Source: LSCE01 sp050485425 (GTDB lineage: Bacteria; Pseudomonadota; Gammaproteobacteria; Nitrococcales; Aquisalimonadaceae). Taken from it: 64,000 nt of DNA. Made by a program: the position numbers and the translations under genes. The DNA lies in contig JBJHBJ010000003.1 of assembly GCA_050485425.1 (NCBI GenBank), positions 1 to 64,000 on the forward strand, read 5' to 3'. Position 1 is the stretch's first letter, and each line of letters opens with the position of its first letter. This document shows positions 44,502 to 54,458 of this stretch, piece after piece. The notes under the pieces are model-generated. The model was not told the DNA's origin. It made no database searches and was given only the letters and a program-made list of their open reading frames with translations.

Positions 44502-46220
44502 TCAGGCGGCGTGCGGCTCCCTGACCACCACGACCTGGTCTCGTCCGGCCCGCTTTGCCATATAGAGCGCCTGGTCGGCCAGCGAAAGCAGGGATTGCAT
44601 GGATACGCCCGGTCGTTCCGGCAGCGCCTGCACCAGACCGGCGCTCAGCGTGTGGCGGATTCGCCGTCCCTGGTGCAGCGTGGGTGTCCGGCTGAACTCC
44701 TGGCGTATCCGTTCCGCGACCTCGAATGCATCGGCGGCGGACGGCGCCTGGAACAGCATGGCGAATTCCTCGCCCCCGTAGCGTATGCAGGTGTCGTGGG
44801 AACGACTGTGACGCACCAGCATGTCGGCGATGTGCAGCAGCACGGCGTCCCCTGCCTCATGACCGAAGGTGTCGTTGATCTCCTTGAACCGGTCCAGATC
44901 GATCATCAGCATGAAGGCCGGCAGCCCGCTATGCGCATGCTTGTCGGCCAGGTCGCTGAAGGCTTCCGGCAGCGCGCGCCGGTTACCCAGCCCCGTCAGC
45001 GGATCCTGGCTGGCCAGGCGCAGGGCGCTGACCCGGTCCTTGTCCCAGCCTGCCAGGCGCTCGCCCAGGGCCACCATCAGCAGAAACGCCTCGAACAGGC
45101 TGCCCAGCTGCGTGTAGACCAGGGGCTGCATGCCCCACGACAGCAGGGTTGTGGAAGCGCTCAGCACGCCGGCGACCAGGCCGATACCGTAGCCCAGCCA
45201 GGCGACGACGTACCAGCGCGCATAGCGCAGGCCTTCCCGGTAGGCGTGAAGGCCGAGCAGCGACAGCAGCGACAGCACTGCCAGGGCCGCGTAGGAGAGA
45301 TACAGCACAGGTTCATAGAACCCGAGAAAACGCAGCAGTATGCCGCCGGCCATGACCAGCTGAACCCCGAGCAGCACGCGGTCCACGACCGGCGTGCGCT
45401 GCGCGGTTCGCAGAAACCCGCGGGAAAACTGCAGCGCCGCGATGGAGAACAGCAGGTAGACGATGTGGAAACCTTCGTTGTGCCAGAACACCGAGGTCGG
45501 CCACAGGTACTGATAGGCATAGCCGTTGATGAGCGCCCACATGAGAATGGTGAGCAGCAGGAAGATGGCATAATGAACGTAGACCCGCTGTCGCAGCAGA
45601 TAGGCACAGAGCAAGGCCACAGTGAGCAGCGTCAGCAGGATGCCGAAATAGGCGCCATGGAACAGGTTCTCCCGCTGTATCGCGCTCTGGAAGGCGTCGG
45701 CGTCCCAGAGATGGACATTCAGACTGACCGCATCGGCCTTCTGGTTGCGCAATTTCAGATAGACGTCCGTGTATTGCCCTGCCGGCGTCGAATGGCTGAA
45801 CGCCAGCATGCGATAGTCGACCGGGCGACGGTGAAACGGGACGCGGTCGCTGAGGGCCCGCACGCGAAACACGTCGCCGGTATCGGCATAGTGGACGGTG
45901 AAGTTGTCCAGGTAGCTGGTTTCGTGATGCAGGATCCACCGCCTGGGCCGGTCGGAGCGACGGTTGTCCAGGCGCACCCGGATCCAGTAGGCATCGGCAG
46001 TGATGCCGCGATTGACGTCACCCGCTGTCAGCGGCGCAAACGTCCGGTTTCGCACCTCCTCGAGCGTCAGTTCGTCGCCGGCCTGCCGGAACTCCACCGG
46101 CGCACGCAACACGACGTGATCGAGCTCGGCAAGATCAATAGCCGGCTTGCCCGGCACCGGCAACGGCAGCAGGGCAAGCAGCAGAAAGACGAGAAGCGGC
46201 AGCGTGTTCTTGTTATGCAA
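44502..46220 (-). CDS. Diguanylate cyclase with 7TM-DISM sensor
   Basis: 572 residues: a signal peptide, a 7TMR-DISM extracellular domain (about 30-175), seven membrane helices (about 185-385) and a GGDEF domain. The motif is GGEEF at 482-486, with an RxxD inhibition site (RSHD) five residues before it. It should make c-di-GMP in response to an extracytoplasmic ligand, perhaps a carbohydrate. It converges on barA. Confidence 0.88.
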   Translation of the reverse strand: MHNKNTLPLLVFLLLALLPLPVPGKPAIDLAELDHVVLRAPVEFRQAGDELTLEEVRNRTFAPLTAGDVNRGITADAYWIRVRLDNRRSDRPRRWILHHETSYLDNFTVHYADTGDVFRVRALSDRVPFHRRPVDYRMLAFSHSTPAGQYTDVYLKLRNQKADAVSLNVHLWDADAFQSAIQRENLFHGAYFGILLTLLTVALLCAYLLRQRVYVHYAIFLLLTILMWALINGYAYQYLWPTSVFWHNEGFHIVYLLFSIAALQFSRGFLRTAQRTPVVDRVLLGVQLVMAGGILLRFLGFYEPVLYLSYAALAVLSLLSLLGLHAYREGLRYARWYVVAWLGYGIGLVAGVLSASTTLLSWGMQPLVYTQLGSLFEAFLLMVALGERLAGWDKDRVSALRLASQDPLTGLGNRRALPEAFSDLADKHAHSGLPAFMLMIDLDRFKEINDTFGHEAGDAVLLHIADMLVRHSRSHDTCIRYGGEEFAMLFQAPSAADAFEVAERIRQEFSRTPTLHQGRRIRHTLSAGLVQALPERPGVSMQSLLSLADQALYMAKRAGRDQVVVVREPHAA

Positions 46221-46316
46221 ATGCCAGATCCGGCCGGGGACAACCGGGGCCAGTCTATCCCGCTGTCGCGATCCAAGCTGCCAAGGACGTCACAACCATT
46301 GCGGCAAACCGGTCCT

Positions 46317-46694
46317 TCAGCCCTCCACCACGGCGAAAGCCAGCGCGTGATCGCCTTCATCGGACAGGGTGATCAGGCACCGCCTCCAGCCCTGCTTCCG
46401 CATCCATTCCGTCAGCCGCGGGCTGGTTTCCAGCAACGGCCTGCCCAGCGCGTCATGGACGATTTCCAGATCCTGAAACGACACGGTGGCGCCGATGCCG
46501 GTGCCCATGGCCTTGGCGACAGCCTCCTTGGCTGCAAAACGCTTGGCCAGGAACCGCGCCTGATGATTGCGCTGCCGCCAGTGCTCCATTTCGGTCCGGG
46601 TCAGCACCCGGCTGGCAAACCGTTCCCCGTGCCGCGCCAGCACCTCCGCGATGCGCGGGACCAGGACCAGGTCGGTTCCGATGCCGCCGATCAT
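46317..46694 (-). CDS. acpS: Holo-[acyl-carrier-protein] synthase
   Basis: 125 residues. GIGTDLVLVPRIAEVLAR at the start and the conserved RFLAKRFAAKEAVAKAMGTGIG motif that binds magnesium and CoA. It attaches phosphopantetheine to acyl carrier protein. It overlaps the pdxJ stop by four bases (ATGA). Confidence 0.96.
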   Translation of the reverse strand: MIGGIGTDLVLVPRIAEVLARHGERFASRVLTRTEMEHWRQRNHQARFLAKRFAAKEAVAKAMGTGIGATVSFQDLEIVHDALGRPLLETSPRLTEWMRKQGWRRCLITLSDEGDHALAFAVVEG

Positions 46695-47437
46695 GCGGCA
46701 GCCTCGCGGATGAGGCGCTTCATCTCGCGAACCGCCGGACCAAGGCCGCTGAACACGGCCCGGGCCACGATGGCGTGACCGATATTCAGTTCATGGATAC
46801 CCGGTAACGCCGCCACCGGCTGGACGTTATGGTAGTTCAGGCCATGGCCGGCGTTGACCCGCAGCCCCAGTGCCTGGCCGGCAGCGACCGCCCGGCGAAT
46901 GCGGTCGAGTTCGCCCGCAGCCTCCGACTCGGTTCCGGCGTCGGCATAGGCGCCGGTATGGATTTCCACGTAAGGTGCGCCCACCGCACAGGCGGCATCC
47001 AGTTGCCGGCGTTCCGGGTCGATGAACAGCGAGACCTGGATGCCGGCGTCCCGCAGCCTGCCACAAGCCTCCCGTAGCCGATCAATCTGTCCCACCACGT
47101 CCAGGCCGCCCTCGGTGGTCAGTTCCTCCCGTCGTTCGGGAACCAGGCAACAGAAGGCGGGCTTCAGGCGGCAGGCGATGCCCAGCATTTCCTCGGTGAC
47201 CGCCATCTCGAGATTCAGCCTGGTGGCAACGCTGCCAGCCAGGATCTCCACGTCACGGTCCTGGATATGGCGACGGTCTTCGCGCAGGTGCACGGTAATG
47301 CCATCGGCGCCAGCCAGCTCCGCCTCGAGCGCGGCCTGGACCGGGTCTGGAAAGCGCGTGCCGCGGGCCTGGCGCAGCGTGGCCACATGGTCCACATTGA
47401 CGCCCAGCAGAATTCCGTGGGGAACGGTGTCTGGCAT
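46691..47437 (-). CDS. pdxJ: Pyridoxine 5'-phosphate synthase
   Basis: 248 residues. LGVNVDHVATLRQARGT, ITVHLREDRRHIQD and VNAGHGLNYHNV are the PdxJ landmarks. It closes the pyridoxine ring in vitamin B6 synthesis. ATG 47437 has AAGGTTGGTAGCT upstream; a TTG at 47446 is less likely. Confidence 0.95.
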   Translation of the reverse strand: MPDTVPHGILLGVNVDHVATLRQARGTRFPDPVQAALEAELAGADGITVHLREDRRHIQDRDVEILAGSVATRLNLEMAVTEEMLGIACRLKPAFCCLVPERREELTTEGGLDVVGQIDRLREACGRLRDAGIQVSLFIDPERRQLDAACAVGAPYVEIHTGAYADAGTESEAAGELDRIRRAVAAGQALGLRVNAGHGLNYHNVQPVAALPGIHELNIGHAIVARAVFSGLGPAVREMKRLIREAAA

Positions 47438-47457
47438 AGCTACCAACCTTGTCGAAA

Positions 47458-48198
47458 TCAGTGGTTTCCATCCTGCTCCGGACGATTCAGCCGCCGGTAG
47501 AGTTCCCTGCTCTGCAACGGCTGCTGACCCAGATGGGGCGCCAGGGCAACGCGGGTAACCTGCAGGGCCTGGCGCAACAGCTCCGCAGCATCATCATCCC
47601 ATCGTTCCAGGGCGAGCGCGGCAAGCGCCGCTCCGGACACGGCGCCCCGTGCCCGCCTGCCGGTCTCGACCGGGCCGATTTCCGGATCGTAGCGGTAGTA
47701 CCTGTCCGCCGCGATGGCCGCCCCGCTATCGCCGGTCTGATCCAGCAGCAGCCCGTATCCCAGCACCTGGAGCAGGCGCTTCTCGAAGACACGCAAGGCC
47801 GGCGTCTCATCCGCCTCGTCGGCGAGCGCGTTCATCACCTGGCTATAAGCGATAAACAGTTCGGCGCTGGCATCCTGCCTGCGCAGCAAACGCAGCAGTA
47901 TTTCGTTGACATAGAACCCACCAGCCAGTCGTTGCCTGCGCAGATGCAGCGCGGGACCCGCCGGCTCGGCCTGGGTCAGGGTCTGCAACTCACCCCGACC
48001 ACGCCAGCCGACCAGCAGTGGCTGAAACGGCTCCAGCAGGCCACGCCAGCGGGAGCGTGCGCCCCTTGCGCCGCGGGCAACCACGCCGACACGGCCGTGC
48101 CTCGCAGTCAGCAGTTCCACGATCAGACTGGTGTCCCGGTAACTCCGGCGATGCAGCACGTAGGCTGCTTCAAGCTGGTCGTCGGGAGCGGCGGTCAT
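47458..48198 (-). CDS. recO: DNA repair protein RecO
   Basis: 246 residues. N-terminal OB fold with YVLHRRSYRDTSLIVELLT and GVVARGARG, then a helical domain. It helps RecR load RecA at gaps. No zinc-finger cysteines are seen, as usual in gammaproteobacteria. It follows era by 24 bases. Confidence 0.92.
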   Translation of the reverse strand: MTAAPDDQLEAAYVLHRRSYRDTSLIVELLTARHGRVGVVARGARGARSRWRGLLEPFQPLLVGWRGRGELQTLTQAEPAGPALHLRRQRLAGGFYVNEILLRLLRRQDASAELFIAYSQVMNALADEADETPALRVFEKRLLQVLGYGLLLDQTGDSGAAIAADRYYRYDPEIGPVETGRRARGAVSGAALAALALERWDDDAAELLRQALQVTRVALAPHLGQQPLQSRELYRRLNRPEQDGNH

Positions 48199-48222
48199 CC
48201 AATTTGTGCTCCCCGGAGCGGA

Positions 48223-49134
48223 TCAGCCTTCCTCGAATCCGAGACTGCGTAGTGCGCGTTCGTCATCGGACCAACCCTCGCGGACCTTAACCCAGAGTTC
48301 AAGGTACACCTTGCGGCCGAGCAACTGCTCGATCTGCAGCCTGGCTCGCTGGCCGATCTCCTTCAACTGCCGCCCGCCCTTGCCGATCACGATGGCTTTC
48401 TGGCCGTCACGCTCCACCAGGATGGCGGCGTGGATGTGGGCAACGCCCCGCTCGTTGCGGAAACGTTCGATCTCCACCGTGGTGGAATATGGCACTTCCT
48501 GGCCGAGCTGACGCATGAGCTGTTCCCGGACCAGCTCGGCGACCAGAAAACGTTCGCTGCGGTCCGTAACCTGATCCTCCGGATACAGGAACACATCGCT
48601 TTCCGGCAGCCGGCGGGCAATCTCGGGCTCCAGCGGATCGATATTAAGCCCCCGAGAAGCCGCGAGCGGAATAATCGCTTCGAACGGGTGTCGCTGGGAC
48701 AGTTCCTGCAGGTAGGGAAGCAAGGCATCCTTGTCCTTCAGCAAGTCTACCTTGTTGACCACGGCAATGACGGGCAGGCCGGAGGCGCGGATGCGTTCCA
48801 GGACGAGTTCGTCGTCATCCGTCCACTTGAGCGCTTCAACGACAAAGAGCACCAGGTCCACACCCTGGATGGCAGCCACCGCGTTTCGGTTCAGCATGCG
48901 GTTCAACTGGCGCGCCTCCCGGGCGTGAATGCCGGGTGTGTCCACGTAGACGACCTGGTAGTCATCCCGCGTGCTGATGCCGATGATGCGATTACGGGTC
49001 GTCTGGGGCTTGCGGGAGACGATGCTGATCTTCATCCCAAGCAGGCGATTGAGCAACGTTGACTTGCCGACGTTGGGTCGTCCCGCGATGGCCACAAGGC
49101 CGCAGCGCAACGGCGCTGATTCCTGCTCAGTCAT
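48223..49134 (-). CDS. era: GTPase Era
   Basis: 303 residues. G1 GRPNVGKSTLLNRL, G3 DTPGIH, G4 NKVD, and a C-terminal KH domain with IVIGKGGRQLKEIGQRAR. It binds 16S rRNA during 30S assembly. Its start overlaps the rnc stop by eight bases. Confidence 0.97.
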   Translation of the reverse strand: MTEQESAPLRCGLVAIAGRPNVGKSTLLNRLLGMKISIVSRKPQTTRNRIIGISTRDDYQVVYVDTPGIHAREARQLNRMLNRNAVAAIQGVDLVLFVVEALKWTDDDELVLERIRASGLPVIAVVNKVDLLKDKDALLPYLQELSQRHPFEAIIPLAASRGLNIDPLEPEIARRLPESDVFLYPEDQVTDRSERFLVAELVREQLMRQLGQEVPYSTTVEIERFRNERGVAHIHAAILVERDGQKAIVIGKGGRQLKEIGQRARLQIEQLLGRKVYLELWVKVREGWSDDERALRSLGFEEG

Positions 49135-49837
49135 GCGTTTCGCTTCCCTCGCTGGCCTGCTGATTTCCGGTGAGTTTCTCCAGCATCGCCTTGGCCGCGA
49201 CCTGCTCGGCGCGGCGACGGCTCCCGGCAGTGCCGGTGGTCATCTCGCCGAGATCCTGCAGATGGCATTCAACACTGAAGCATTGATTATGGGCTTTCCC
49301 GGTAACCTCGACGACCGAGTAGCTGGGCAGTCCCCGCTTGCTGGACTGGAGGAATTCCTGCAGCCGGGTCTTCGGGTCCTTCAGTTCGCTGGCCTCGGGC
49401 AGGTTTGCGAGACGGTCCCGGTAGAGCCGCAGGATCAGCGCCCGGCACTCGTCGTAACCACCATCCAGATAGACCGCGCCCAGGATGCTCTCGACCGCAT
49501 CGGACAGGATGGAATCCCGGCGCCGGCCACCGCTCTTCAACTCACCGCTACCCAGCTTCAGCCACTGTCCCAGTTGCAATTGCCGGGCAATGTCGGCCAG
49601 CGATTCCTTGTTGACCAGGCTGGCGCGCAAGCGGCTCAGTGCCCCCTCGGAATCCGTTGGCCGGCGCAGGAAAAGCTCGGAGGCGATGACAAAATTGAGG
49701 ATGCTGTCCCCGAGGAATTCCAGTCGCTCGTTGTTCCTGTCGCTCACACTGCGGTGCGTGAGCGCCTCCTCAAGCAGCTCCGGCTGGCCGAAACGGTAAT
49801 CCAGTGCGTCGATGAGCGGCTGCCGGTCGGGATTCAC
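49127..49837 (-). CDS. rnc: Ribonuclease III
   Basis: 236 residues. The RNase III signature NERLEFLGDSILNFVI and the second acidic site (SDAVESILGAVYLDGG) are intact, followed by a double-stranded RNA-binding domain (about 160-228). The start is a GTG overlapping the DUF4845 stop. It processes rRNA and many structured RNAs. Confidence 0.96.
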   Translation of the reverse strand: MNPDRQPLIDALDYRFGQPELLEEALTHRSVSDRNNERLEFLGDSILNFVIASELFLRRPTDSEGALSRLRASLVNKESLADIARQLQLGQWLKLGSGELKSGGRRRDSILSDAVESILGAVYLDGGYDECRALILRLYRDRLANLPEASELKDPKTRLQEFLQSSKRGLPSYSVVEVTGKAHNQCFSVECHLQDLGEMTTGTAGSRRRAEQVAAKAMLEKLTGNQQASEGSETHD

Positions 49838-50211
49838 CGTGGAATCACCGCCTCTTTCCGGAACTGAGCCACTGCATCGATATTGCCGATCATATGCACT
49901 CTGGCTTCGTACTCGATGACCACCTCAAGGCCTCCCCGAGTCTCGCTGAACTCGATATCAGACCGTCCCACCCGGTTGATGGCATTCACGTTCAGGCGCC
50001 GGGTGATCGCATCCCTGACGGCGTTGCGGTTCGCTCCGCGCATCTCCGGGTCTTCCGCAACACTGTTGAGTATGCTGCCCACTTCCATCGATTCCAGATA
50101 GACGGGAACCAGACGCATGGCCACCACGGCCCCCATCATCACCACCACCACCAGAACAAGGATTCCAATGGCTGATGCCCCTTCCTGCCTGCGGCTAATG
50201 TATGCGTTCAC
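49834..50211 (-). CDS. DUF4845 membrane protein
   Basis: About 125 residues. A short basic N terminus (RRQEGASAIGIL), one membrane helix (about 14-34) and a periplasmic domain. This family sits between lepB and rnc in many gammaproteobacteria; function unknown. GTG 50211 with GGAG eight bases before it gives the family's usual N terminus; ATG 50247, inside lepB, is an alternative. Confidence 0.85.
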   Translation of the reverse strand: MNAYISRRQEGASAIGILVLVVVVMMGAVVAMRLVPVYLESMEVGSILNSVAEDPEMRGANRNAVRDAITRRLNVNAINRVGRSDIEFSETRGGLEVVIEYEARVHMIGNIDAVAQFRKEAVIPR

Positions 50212-50959
50212 CGATTCTGCTCCAGTTGATTCGGTTATTCTCGCCATCCCAGCTCATCCATATCAGGAACGCACGGCCCACCAGCAGGTCCTCCGAAACG
50301 AACCCCCAGAGTCTGCTGTCGGCACTGCGGTCCCGGTTGTCCCCCACCATGAAATAATGGCCTTCGGGAACAGTGTACTGGGCATCCCGGACGGAGCGGC
50401 CCGGATAATGAAGAATCCGGTATTCCAGGTCGTTCATGTTTTCCGACAACATAAGACCGCCACCTTCCCGTCCTTCGGTATAGTCACTCAGTTCCACCTG
50501 CGGAACTGCCTCCCCGTTCACATACAAGACCTTGTCCCGGAAGGCAATGTGATCCCCGGGAAGACCGATTACGCGCTTGATGTAATCCTGCCGGGGGTCC
50601 CGCGGATACTTGAACACGGCCAGATCACCACGCCGCGGCTCGCCGTTGCCGAAGATCTGCTGGTTGGTAATGGGCAGGCGAATGCCATAGGCGGATTTGT
50701 TCACGAGGATGAAATCGCCGACCAGCAGCGTGGGAATCATGGAGCCGGAGGGGATCCGGAAGGGTTCGACCACAAACGAGCGCACGATCAGCACCACCAG
50801 CAGAACCGGGAACAGGGAGCGGGAAAGCTCCACCGCCCAGTTCTCCTTCTTCTCCGTTTCCGGGGGTTCGGAGCGCCGCCGGGTCAGCCTGGCAAACCCG
50901 ACGACCAGCCCGGTGACCACGGTGGCGAGCACGAGCAGAACTTCGAAATCCAGCAGCAT
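50195..50959 (-). CDS. lepB: Signal peptidase I
   Basis: 254 residues. Two N-terminal membrane helices, catalytic Ser in PSGSMIPTLLVGDFI, general-base Lys in YIKRVIGLPGD and the late GDNRDRSADSRLWGFV box. It removes signal peptides at the periplasmic face. It follows lepA by 13 bases. Confidence 0.96.
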   Translation of the reverse strand: MLLDFEVLLVLATVVTGLVVGFARLTRRRSEPPETEKKENWAVELSRSLFPVLLVVLIVRSFVVEPFRIPSGSMIPTLLVGDFILVNKSAYGIRLPITNQQIFGNGEPRRGDLAVFKYPRDPRQDYIKRVIGLPGDHIAFRDKVLYVNGEAVPQVELSDYTEGREGGGLMLSENMNDLEYRILHYPGRSVRDAQYTVPEGHYFMVGDNRDRSADSRLWGFVSEDLLVGRAFLIWMSWDGENNRINWSRIGERIH

Positions 50960-50972
50960 CGATCGATTCCTG

Positions 50973-52772
50973 TCAGCTGTTCTTGTTGTCCACCTGAAGG
51001 ACGGAGAGGAAGGCTTCCTGCGGAATTTCCACCCGGCCGACCTGCTTCATCCGTTTCTTCCCGGCCTTCTGCTTCTCGAGCAGCTTGCGCTTCCGGGAGA
51101 TATCGCCGCCGTAACACTTGGCGGTGACGTTCTTGCGCATCGCCTTGACCGTGGATCGCGCCACGATCTGATTGCCAATCGCAGCCTGTATGGCGACCTC
51201 GAACATCTGCCGGGGAATGATCTCCTTGAGTCTCTCCGTCAGGTCGCGGCCGCGTCGCTGTGACTCCTCGCGATGGATGATCACCGCCAGCGCATCCACC
51301 TTGTCACCGTTGATCAGCACATCCAGACGAACGAGGTTGGCCTGCTGGAAGCGCTTGAACTCGTAATCGAAGGAGGCGAAGCCCCGGCTTGCGGACTTCA
51401 GGCGGTCGAAGAAGTCCAGCACCACCTCACTCATCGGCAATTCGTAGGTCAGCGAGATCTGGTTGCCGACAAACTGCATGTCCTTCTGTTCACCGCGCTT
51501 TTCCTCGCAGAGTGCGATGACGTTGCCGACATATTCCTGGGGAACCAGGATATTGGCCTGAATGATTGGTTCCCGGATCGCCTCGATCTGGTTCATCGGC
51601 GGCAACGAGGAAGGATTACTGATGCTGAGCAGCTCGCCCGAGGTGGTTTCCACCTCGTAGACTACCGTTGGCGCCGTGGTGATCAGGTCCAGGTCATACT
51701 CACGCTCCAGGCGCTCCTGCACGATTTCCATGTGCAGCATGCCGAGGAAGCCGCACCGGAAACCGAAGCCGAGCGCCTGGGAGTTCTCCGGCTCGTACTG
51801 CAGGGACGCGTCGTTGAGGCGAAGCTTGGACAGGGCATCGCGAAACCCCTCGTAATCGTCCGAGCTGACCGGGAACATGCCGGCAAAAACCCGCGGCTGA
51901 ACCACCTTGAACCCGGGGACCCGCTCCTCGCAGGGCTGCTGCGGATGGGTCAGGGTATCCCCGACCGGTGCGCCGTCAATGTCCTTGATACCGGCGACCA
52001 CGAACCCGACCTCGCCGGTCTCCAGCGCATCCAGCGGCGTCTTCTTGGGATTGAACACGCCCAGCTGGTCCACCTGGAACTGCCGCTTGGTCGACCAGAC
52101 CTGGATCTTGTCGCCCTTGCTCAGCCGGCCGTCGAAGACCCGGACCAGACACACCACGCCCAGGTAGTTGTCGAACCAGGAATCCATGATCAGCGCCTTC
52201 AGCGGCGCATCGGGGTTGCCTTTCGGCGCCGGAATGCGCTGCACCAGCGCTTCCAGCAGGTCATCCACACCCTGCCCCGTTTTCGCGCTGATCATCAGCA
52301 CGTCCTCGGTATCCAGGCCGATGATCTCCTCGATCTGCTGGTTCACACGATCAGGGTCGGCGGAAGGCAGGTCGATCTTGTTCAGCACCGGCAGGATCTC
52401 CAGTCCCTGGTCCACCGCGGTGTAGCAGTTTGCAACGCTCTGCGCCTCCACGCCCTGGGACGCATCAACCACCAGTAGCGCGCCCTCGCAGGCAGCAAGC
52501 GAGCGCGACACCTCATAGGAGAAGTCCACATGCCCGGGGGTATCGATGATGTTCAACTGGTAGGTCTGGCCGTCCCGTGCCTGGTAGCGCAGCGCCACGC
52601 TCTGGGCCTTGATGGTAATGCCGCGTTCCCGCTCCAGATCCATCGAATCCAGGACCTGCTCCGCCATTTCGCGCTCCGTCAGGGCCCCGCATTTTTCGAT
52701 GAGACGATCCGCCAGGGTGGACTTGCCATGGTCGATGTGGGCGATGATGGAGAAATTGCGTATGCGGTTCAT
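50973..52772 (-). CDS. lepA: Elongation factor 4 (LepA)
   Basis: 599 residues. GTPase motifs AHIDHGKSTLADRL, DTPGHVDF and NKIDLPSAD, and the LepA-specific C-terminal domain ending in KRKLLEKQKAGKKRMKQ. It is a ribosome-binding GTPase, proposed to back-translocate or aid assembly. A terminator lies upstream at 52813, so it likely has its own promoter in 52773-52812 or receives readthrough. Confidence 0.97.
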   Translation of the reverse strand: MNRIRNFSIIAHIDHGKSTLADRLIEKCGALTEREMAEQVLDSMDLERERGITIKAQSVALRYQARDGQTYQLNIIDTPGHVDFSYEVSRSLAACEGALLVVDASQGVEAQSVANCYTAVDQGLEILPVLNKIDLPSADPDRVNQQIEEIIGLDTEDVLMISAKTGQGVDDLLEALVQRIPAPKGNPDAPLKALIMDSWFDNYLGVVCLVRVFDGRLSKGDKIQVWSTKRQFQVDQLGVFNPKKTPLDALETGEVGFVVAGIKDIDGAPVGDTLTHPQQPCEERVPGFKVVQPRVFAGMFPVSSDDYEGFRDALSKLRLNDASLQYEPENSQALGFGFRCGFLGMLHMEIVQERLEREYDLDLITTAPTVVYEVETTSGELLSISNPSSLPPMNQIEAIREPIIQANILVPQEYVGNVIALCEEKRGEQKDMQFVGNQISLTYELPMSEVVLDFFDRLKSASRGFASFDYEFKRFQQANLVRLDVLINGDKVDALAVIIHREESQRRGRDLTERLKEIIPRQMFEVAIQAAIGNQIVARSTVKAMRKNVTAKCYGGDISRKRKLLEKQKAGKKRMKQVGRVEIPQEAFLSVLQVDNKNS

Positions 52773-52812
52773 AGGTACCCGTTACTGCCAAGGGGATGCG
52801 CGACCCAAACAT

Positions 52813-52838
52813 AAAAAACGTGCCCTCTCGGGGCACGT
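52813..52838 (-). terminator. Terminator between mucD and lepA
   Basis: On the minus strand ACGTGCCC pairs with GGGCACGT and is followed by six T. It lies about 90 bases after the mucD stop and should end the rpoE-mucD transcript. Confidence 0.82.
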
Positions 52839-52926
52839 TTTCAGAAACCGTGGGCCCGAGGCCAGGACCTCGGGCCCGTATTCTACCGACTTCGGGAAGC
52901 GGTAATCCAATCGCGGTGGAATTCGC

Positions 52927-54372
52927 TCAGTTTTCCTCGGGCAGGCGAATGCCGATATAGCGCGGACTGCCGCCCCTGTTCACCAGCATCGGCACCCAGC
53001 GACCGCGCGGCATTTCCTCCACGACGCCGGCCAGGTCTTCCATGCTGCCGATCTGCTGCTGGTTGAGCATCAGGATGACGTCGTTCCGCTGCACGCCGGC
53101 CGCTGCGGCGGGGCCTTCGCCGACCCGCTCCACCACCAGGGCCGGACGATCCAGCCCGAGCTCCTGGCGCTGCTCGTCGGTCAGCGGCCGCAGCCGCATG
53201 CCCAGCAGTTCCTCGCGCTCGGGCTCGGCTTCCGGGGCACGTTCACGCGGCTGGCGTTGTGCCTGCTCCTCTTCCGGCAGTTCACCCAGGACCACGTTCA
53301 CCTGCTGTTCCTCGCTATCCCGGATGATGTCCAGCGTGATCTCCGTGTCCACCCGGGTGCGACCGACCATGGGAGGCAGCGCCGACGAGGTGCCGATTTC
53401 GCGACCTTCGAAGCGGATGATCACGTCACCCACCTGCAGGCCGGCCTCCTCCGCCGGGCTGCCCTCGACCACCTGGGCGACCAGGGCGCCATAGGGGCGA
53501 TCCATGCCGAAGGACTCGGCCAGATCGCGGTTCACGTCCTGGATCAGTACACCGAGCCAGCCCCGGGCCACGCGACCGGTGGTCTGGATCTGGTCGACCA
53601 CGTCCATTGCCAGCTCGATGGGGATGGCGAAGGACAGCCCCATGAAGCCGCCGGTCCGGCTGTAGATGTGGGAGTTGATACCCACCACTTCACCGTCGAG
53701 GTTGAACAGCGGTCCGCCGGAGTTGCCGGGGTTGATGGCCACGTCCGTCTGAATGAACGGCACATAGTTGTCTTGCGGCAGGCTGCGCTGCTTGGCGCTG
53801 ACGATGCCGGCTGTGGCGGAGTGCTCGAAGCCGAACGGGGATCCGATCGCCAGCACCCACTCACCCACCTCAAGATCGGTCGAGCTGCCGATGTTGACCA
53901 CCGGCAGGCCCTCTGCGTCGATCTTCAGCAACGCCACGTCGCTACGGCGGTCATGCCCCACCAGCTCGGCCACGAACTGGCGACGATCCCGCAGGCGCAC
54001 GACGACCTCGTCCGCATTCTCCACCACGTGATAGTTGGTGAGCACGTAGCCGTCATCGCTGATGATGAAGCCGGAGCCCAGCGACTGACCGTCGAACGGT
54101 CCCCTCGGGGGACCTTCCCCTTCAGGGCCGCCCCGGAAGCGCTCGAAGAAATCCCGGAACGGGTGGTCCTCGGGCAGATCGGGAATATCCATGCCGCCAC
54201 GCCCCCGGCTGTCACGGGACTGCGAGGTGCTGATGTTGACCACCGCAGGCGTGTTGTCGTTGACCAGCCCGGTGAACGAAGGCAGGTTTCTCGCCTGAAG
54301 GCTTCCGGCCGCCAGGCTGAAAGCCAGAAACAGGATAGTCATTGCCCCGGGGATTAGAACTCTACGTCTCAT
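52927..54372 (-). CDS. mucD: Periplasmic serine endoprotease MucD/DegP-like
   Basis: 481 residues. Signal peptide (1-27), trypsin-like domain with catalytic His in LTNYHVVENAD, Asp in RRSDVALLKI and Ser in NPGNSGGPLF, then two PDZ domains (about 260-350 and 390-475). An acidic linker rich in Glu joins the PDZ domains. It clears misfolded envelope proteins and feeds the RpoE circuit encoded just upstream. ATG 54372 is chosen because the signal peptide starts there. Confidence 0.94.
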   Translation of the reverse strand: MRRRVLIPGAMTILFLAFSLAAGSLQARNLPSFTGLVNDNTPAVVNISTSQSRDSRGRGGMDIPDLPEDHPFRDFFERFRGGPEGEGPPRGPFDGQSLGSGFIISDDGYVLTNYHVVENADEVVVRLRDRRQFVAELVGHDRRSDVALLKIDAEGLPVVNIGSSTDLEVGEWVLAIGSPFGFEHSATAGIVSAKQRSLPQDNYVPFIQTDVAINPGNSGGPLFNLDGEVVGINSHIYSRTGGFMGLSFAIPIELAMDVVDQIQTTGRVARGWLGVLIQDVNRDLAESFGMDRPYGALVAQVVEGSPAEEAGLQVGDVIIRFEGREIGTSSALPPMVGRTRVDTEITLDIIRDSEEQQVNVVLGELPEEEQAQRQPRERAPEAEPEREELLGMRLRPLTDEQRQELGLDRPALVVERVGEGPAAAAGVQRNDVILMLNQQQIGSMEDLAGVVEEMPRGRWVPMLVNRGGSPRYIGIRLPEEN

Positions 54373-54458
54373 GTGTCGACCTCTCCGCCTGTGTCGCAGT
54401 CTCCGGTTGACGCCCGCCAACCTGATCGGTTGCGTGCCCCAGTCCCAGAGGACCGTAT

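Noticed and set aside
44511..46778. 755-codon plus-strand frame opposite the 7TM diguanylate cyclase and acpS
   Set aside because: It spans two real minus-strand genes and their gap; no domain is visible.
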